Position numbers and translations under genes: made by a program. Under the pieces are notes generated by a model. That model did not search any database, had not been told where the DNA came from, and saw nothing but the letters and a program-made list of their open reading frames with translations. This document shows positions 12,687 to 15,792 of a DNA stretch of 15,792 bases, one piece after another. How positions within the stretch are numbered: the stretch's first letter is position 1; each line of letters starts with the position of its first letter. This DNA comes from Flavobacteriales bacterium UBA1937 (GTDB taxonomy: Bacteria > Bacteroidota > Bacteroidia > Flavobacteriales > Weeksellaceae), in the NCBI GenBank assembly GCA_002337005.1, contig DDFD01000091.1, positions 1 through 15,792 on the forward strand, given 5' to 3'.

Positions 12687-13709
12687 TTAATTTTTATCAT
12701 TTATGATGTTTTGGATTTTGTTTTTACTTTCCTCCGAATTGAGTTTTAGAATTAAATTTTTCAACTCTGGATATAGATTTATTTCGGTTTCATGTTTTGT
12801 GAATTCTACCAGATTTTGAATGCCTTGGTCTAGACTAGCTATAAAATGTGGTTTTCTTTGGATTAATCCACGGAAACCATATGCTCCTAGAACTTGAATA
12901 AATCTGATGAATTTACCATATTTCAAAGCTTCTGTTAAAGCTTCTTTTTCTTCGTTTTTGTAAAAAGAAAAGTAAAAATCTAACATTTGAGCCTTAAAAT
13001 TTTCAGAAAAATTGGCTTTAGCTTGATACAAAAAAGAAACCACATCGTACATTGCGGGGCCTTTCATAGCAGATTGATAATCAATGAAAAAAACTTCATT
13101 TTCTTTGACCAAAATATTTCTAGATTGGAAATCCCGAATCATCAAACGTTGTGGTTGAAGGCTCTCTATTTTATGAGCAATTTGTTTGAATTCTTTTAGC
13201 AAAGAAGATTTGTGATAATGAAGTTCTAGAACATCTATCAAGTAATTTTTGAAGTAGTATAAATCGTGGATTATGGGCAATTCATCATACTTTTCGTACT
13301 CAAAAGTTCGGGAAAAATCGATTTTATTTTGAGTTACATTTTGCAAATGAAAAAGTCTCTCTAATGTTTGCTTTACCAAGTTTTTTACACGGTCAGATTC
13401 TCCTTCTTTGGCAATCAATTCAGAAAGTGTTTCGTCTCCTAAAAATTCTTGAATATAGAGATTGCGCTCTTCATTGATTTTTAAAATTTTCGGGGTATTG
13501 AGCTTTAATCGAGTAAAAACTTCAGAAAAATAGAAAAACGCCTCATTTTCTAGAAGATTTTCGTTGTAGGTAATTACAAATTTTTCGTCAGAAGAACGTC
13601 CAATAAAATTCATTCTGGCAGAACCACTTGCAGGTAAAGCCACAAAATTTTCAGACTTTTTGCCCAAAAATTCTTCTAAAAAAAGCTGTGCATTCTCTAA
13701 ATTTATCAT
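12687..13709 (-). CDS. AmgK-like small-molecule phosphotransferase (APH fold)
   Basis: The start is set at 13709 (MINLENAQLF), giving 340 residues. The longer frame to 13790 would run into the divergent xrtF gene and past a perfect -7 box. The N-lobe has ALPASGSARMNFIG (residues 24-37), like the PASxxxAxxxR start of AmgK-type kinases, and a YIQEFLGDETL hinge segment (85-95). The C-lobe has the catalytic loop MIRDFQSRNIL (190-200; D193, N198) and the metal-binding IDYQSAMKGPAMYDVVSFLYQ (209-229; D210). The usual APH histidine two residues before the aspartate is isoleucine here. AmgK phosphorylates the anomeric hydroxyl of MurNAc and GlcNAc. With RapZ-C and a MurU-like gene downstream this fits MurNAc recycling, but the exact sugar is not proved. 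Confidence 0.85.
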   Translation of the reverse strand: MINLENAQLFLEEFLGKKSENFVALPASGSARMNFIGRSSDEKFVITYNENLLENEAFFYFSEVFTRLKLNTPKILKINEERNLYIQEFLGDETLSELIAKEGESDRVKNLVKQTLERLFHLQNVTQNKIDFSRTFEYEKYDELPIIHDLYYFKNYLIDVLELHYHKSSLLKEFKQIAHKIESLQPQRLMIRDFQSRNILVKENEVFFIDYQSAMKGPAMYDVVSFLYQAKANFSENFKAQMLDFYFSFYKNEEKEALTEALKYGKFIRFIQVLGAYGFRGLIQRKPHFIASLDQGIQNLVEFTKHETEINLYPELKNLILKLNSEESKNKIQNIINDKN

Positions 13710-13716
13710 TCTAAAG

Positions 13717-13724
13717 CAAAGATA
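13717..13724 (-). promoter_or_regulatory. Bacteroidota -7 box of the AmgK-like gene, very close to the start codon
   Basis: On the minus strand TATCTTTG is an exact TAnnTTTG match. Only 7 bases separate it from the ATG at 13709, so the mRNA would be leaderless or nearly so. No good -33 site is visible. The octamer is identical to that of sodA. Confidence 0.5.
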
Positions 13725-13747
13725 ATGATTTGAAAAAGGATTTTCTG

Positions 13748-13755
13748 TATTTTTG
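13748..13755 (+). promoter_or_regulatory. Bacteroidota -7 box of xrtF, very close to the start codon
   Basis: TATTTTTG fits TAnnTTTG and ends 6 bases before the ATG at 13762. TTTG at 13729-13732 lies 15 bases upstream, somewhat short for -33. Transcription would start at about the ATG itself. Confidence 0.45.
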
Positions 13756-13761
13756 TAAGAT

Positions 13762-14304
13762 ATGAAAGATTTTAAGGAAATATTATTCATTCTTCTGAGG
13801 TTTTTGGGAATTTGGTTAGTTCTTTTTGTAGTGTATCAGCTTTTTCTGAACCAATACAAAGGCGATATCGATGCTATTACGAGATTTGTTTCTGACCAAA
13901 GTGCATTCTTGTTGAATAAGACTGGTTTTGAAACCACCACCAAAGATTTTCCGTATTATGAAACGATACAGTTTTATATCAATGGAGATTTAGCAACCAG
14001 AATGGTAGAAGGTTGCAATGCCGTTTCTGTGATGATTTTGTTTTTGGCATTTATTTTTGCTTTTTATAAAGGCGTTAAAACGATTTGGTTTGCACTTGTA
14101 GGATTGGTGATTTTGCACGTTCTTAATTTGTTTAGAATTTATGTACTAAATGTGGTGGTAATAGAGTATAACAGTCTTACAAAACCAGCGCATGATTATT
14201 TTTTTCCTGCGATTATTTATGGTGGAGTAGTGCTACTTTGGTTGATTTGGATTAATAAATTTGTTCTAAAAACGGATCAACAAAAAATAATTTCTGAGCA
14301 ATAA
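13762..14304 (+). CDS. xrtF: Exosortase family protein XrtF
   Basis: This 180-residue integral membrane protein has about four hydrophobic segments (near 8-29, 88-102, 107-133 and 147-168). Exosortases are cysteine transpeptidases/proteases that cut C-terminal sorting signals at the outer face of the inner membrane. The catalytic triad is visible in order: Cys85 in MVEGCNAVSV, Arg125 in LNLFRIYVL and His144 in KPAHDYFFP. Size and sequence fit the XrtF subfamily (TIGR04128), found in flavobacteria. The next gene, 16 bases downstream, is its usual neighbour. No protein in this window ends in a PEP-CTERM-like signal (motif, hydrophobic helix, basic tail), so the substrate is elsewhere or unknown. 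The start is chosen at 13762, just after the -7 box. Confidence 0.92.
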   Translation: MKDFKEILFILLRFLGIWLVLFVVYQLFLNQYKGDIDAITRFVSDQSAFLLNKTGFETTTKDFPYYETIQFYINGDLATRMVEGCNAVSVMILFLAFIFAFYKGVKTIWFALVGLVILHVLNLFRIYVLNVVVIEYNSLTKPAHDYFFPAIIYGGVVLLWLIWINKFVLKTDQQKIISEQ

Positions 14305-14320
14305 AAAAGTCGTTATTGAA

Positions 14321-14752
14321 ATGAAAGTTTTGAATTTTATATTGGTTTTTGCAGGGATTTTAGGGTTAATATCTGTCCGATTTTTAGAAGACAAGATTTT
14401 CTATGACCCTTTTTTGGAATTTTTCAAAGCAGATTATAAAGTAGCGCAAGTTCCTGATTTTATTTGGGGAAAATTAATTCTCAGCCATTTTTTTAGATTT
14501 GTATTAAATCTTGTTTTTTCGGCTATTGTAGTTCATTTTATATTTTTAAATAGGAAATGGACTTTACAAGCAGTTGTTCTAATTGCAGTTGCTTTTGTGT
14601 TTTTCTTTCCGATTTATCTTTGGTGTTTATACAGCAAAATGGAGATTGGTTATCTATTTACGTTTTCTGTGAGAAGATTTGTGATTCAACCCATTATTCT
14701 TCTGCTGATTATTCCTATTTTCTATTATCGAAAGAAGTTGGGGAAGGATTAG
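14321..14752 (+). CDS. Exosortase F system-associated membrane protein
   Basis: This 143-residue protein has about four membrane segments (residues 3-19, 49-77, 83-104 and 120-136) and short polar loops such as RFLEDKIFYDPFLEFFKADY after the first. It matches by order and content the TIGR04127 family, defined by its place next to XrtF. The conserved FYDPF and SVRRFVIQPI segments and a basic tail (YYRKKLGKD) are evident. Its role is unknown; a chaperone, partner subunit or modifying function for the exosortase is possible. It follows xrtF by 16 bases in one operon. Its TAG stop shares three bases with the TAA stop of the convergent transporter gene, so there is no room for a terminator before the opposing coding sequence. 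Confidence 0.88.
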   Translation: MKVLNFILVFAGILGLISVRFLEDKIFYDPFLEFFKADYKVAQVPDFIWGKLILSHFFRFVLNLVFSAIVVHFIFLNRKWTLQAVVLIAVAFVFFFPIYLWCLYSKMEIGYLFTFSVRRFVIQPIILLLIIPIFYYRKKLGKD

Positions 14753-15756
14753 GCATTGTTTTCTAAGTTATGCTTAGAAACCTGAGAAATAGTATCTACC
14801 GTCCACTCTATTTTCTTTTTGAAAGGATGCAATCTTTCGGAGCATTCTAACTGGCAAATTTCGCAAGAGTGAGGTTTACAATCATCCATATGAAAGTTGA
14901 ATTCTACATTTCTGTCGGTATTTTTGGCAATTAGTTTTACTATTTTTTCCATCTCTTGGTGAGACTCTCTTAGAGAATTGTACCACGGGAGCGTAATATG
15001 AGCATCTATGTGAAGATTAGCACCATATTGTTGGATTTTGGTATTGTGAATATCTATCCATTTGTTTTCTCTATTTTCGTTGAGGAATTTCGCCAATTTG
15101 GTAATGAGTTCTGGGTCTGCTTCATCCATAATTCCGCTTAGAGATTTTCTTACGATTTTATATCCTACGAAAATAATGTAAGCTCCGAAAATTAAAGCAA
15201 CTGCGGCATCTATCCAATAAATTTTTGTAAAATATACCAAAATTAAACTCGCCACTACTCCAAAAGTGGTAATGGTATCTGATTGAAGATGTTTCCCCGA
15301 TGAAATCAAAACCAAAGAATTTTCTTTTTTTCCTTTTTCTATGGAAATATATCCCATAATATAGTTGGCAATTGCGGTTCCCAAGACAATGAAAATACCA
15401 TAATCTAATTTTTTCAAAGCATTGGTGTGCAATAAACTATCTACCGCTTCTACAATAATGATAACACCTGCAAAAATAATGAGAGAACCTTCTACGCCAG
15501 AAGTTACAAATTCTACTTTACCGTGACCATAAGGATGGTTTTCATCTTTTGGTTGTGCCGCCAAATAAAGCGAATATAATCCCATAAATGCAGAGATAAT
15601 GTTTACAATACTTTCCATTGCATCAGAAAAAACCGCATCAGAATTGGTAAGATGCCAGGCAATGAGTTTTCCTATGAAAAGAATAACACCAATAATGGCT
15701 ACATTTCTCTGAAAGGCAAGCCTAGATTTTTCTGGTTTTAAAGTATTGTCAGTCAT
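14749..15756 (-). CDS. Cation diffusion facilitator family metal transporter
   Basis: This 335-residue inner-membrane protein exports divalent metal ions against protons. Six membrane segments fall within residues 17-204. The transport site includes SDAMESIVN in segment 2 (44-52) and GKHLQSD in segment 5 (H156, D160). In segment 2 the positions aligned with the Asp pair of E. coli YiiP appear to be E48 and N52, so the metal may not be zinc; iron, manganese or cobalt should be considered. HPYGHGKVE (74-82) is the typical cytoplasmic loop. The C-terminal ferredoxin-like domain has HIDAHITLP (249-257). A tail holds a Cys/His cluster: C293, H297, C298, C301, C305, H310. The gene converges on the xrtF operon, and a GC-rich hairpin lies 15 bases upstream of its ATG. 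Confidence 0.93.
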   Translation of the reverse strand: MTDNTLKPEKSRLAFQRNVAIIGVILFIGKLIAWHLTNSDAVFSDAMESIVNIISAFMGLYSLYLAAQPKDENHPYGHGKVEFVTSGVEGSLIIFAGVIIIVEAVDSLLHTNALKKLDYGIFIVLGTAIANYIMGYISIEKGKKENSLVLISSGKHLQSDTITTFGVVASLILVYFTKIYWIDAAVALIFGAYIIFVGYKIVRKSLSGIMDEADPELITKLAKFLNENRENKWIDIHNTKIQQYGANLHIDAHITLPWYNSLRESHQEMEKIVKLIAKNTDRNVEFNFHMDDCKPHSCEICQLECSERLHPFKKKIEWTVDTISQVSKHNLENNA

Positions 15757-15766
15757 TTTTTGGAAA

Positions 15767-15792
15767 ATTTCGGCGGCGGCGAAGCCGCCGCC
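15767..15792. repeat. GC-rich 9-bp triloop hairpin at the right edge
   Basis: After the lead-in ATTTCG, GGCGGCGGC (15772-15780) pairs perfectly with GCCGCCGCC (15784-15792) over loop GAA. It shares lead-in and triloop form with the two units at 12555-12639, so it is probably the same dispersed family. It lies in the 5' region of the transporter gene and has no T tract. The window ends at the last paired base, so more of it may lie outside. Confidence 0.55.

Noticed and set aside
13710..13790. Longer kinase start at 13790
   Set aside because: It would overlap the xrtF coding region and run past a -7 box on the same strand; the residues do not look like a kinase N-terminus.
14760..14780. AT-rich dyad TTTCTAAG/CTTAGAAA as a terminator
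   Set aside because: It lies inside the transporter coding end, has no T tract on either strand, and its stem is weak.

Overview
The window reads as the chromosome of a low-GC member of the Bacteroidota, class Flavobacteriia, most like the Chryseobacterium/Cloacibacterium group (Weeksellaceae). The evidence is the -7 boxes of the Bacteroidota form TAnnTTTG, the absence of clear Shine-Dalgarno sites, families found mainly in flavobacteria (XrtF and its partner, DUF5689, DUF6146-like, DUF6702-like), a TonB-dependent receptor with a carboxypeptidase-regulatory-like domain, and lipoproteins with an acidic residue pair just after the lipid cysteine. The genus is a guess.

Layout. (1) 1-1807: the 3' part of rho, then a monocistronic Mn/Fe superoxide dismutase, each followed by an intrinsic terminator. 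(2) 1811-8620: a small lipoprotein and a secreted endonuclease/exonuclease/phosphatase (EEP) protein on the minus strand. The EEP gene is divergent from a two-gene plus-strand operon encoding a TonB-dependent receptor and a surface-type lipoprotein made of two DUF5689 repeats plus a choice-of-anchor-J-like domain. I infer a nutrient-capture locus, possibly for nucleic acids or phosphate esters. (3) 8620-9960: an AT-rich accessory patch with almost 500 bases lacking an intact gene (promoter-like element and possible gene remnants), then two small tightly linked genes that look like orphan immunity genes, then a bidirectional terminator. (4) 9971-13709, minus strand: a secreted DUF6702-like protein, a LOG-family protein, a MurU-like sugar-1-phosphate nucleotidyltransferase, a stand-alone RapZ C-terminal domain and an AmgK-like small-molecule kinase. 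The last three suggest cell-wall amino-sugar recycling with an attached amino-sugar sensor. (5) 13762-14752, plus strand: exosortase XrtF and its membrane partner. (6) 14749-15756, minus strand: a cation diffusion facilitator whose stop codon overlaps that of the XrtF partner.

Small-scale structure is also notable. A family of GC-rich triloop hairpins led by ATTTCG occurs twice at 12555-12639, with base changes on both sides of the stem, and again at the right edge. The 52-base gap between the kinase and xrtF holds two divergent -7 boxes only 6-7 bases from the start codons, suggesting near-leaderless mRNAs. An 8-bp stem-loop lies at the predicted 5' end of the TonB-receptor transcript. I found no tRNA, rRNA, CRISPR array, IS element or prophage gene.
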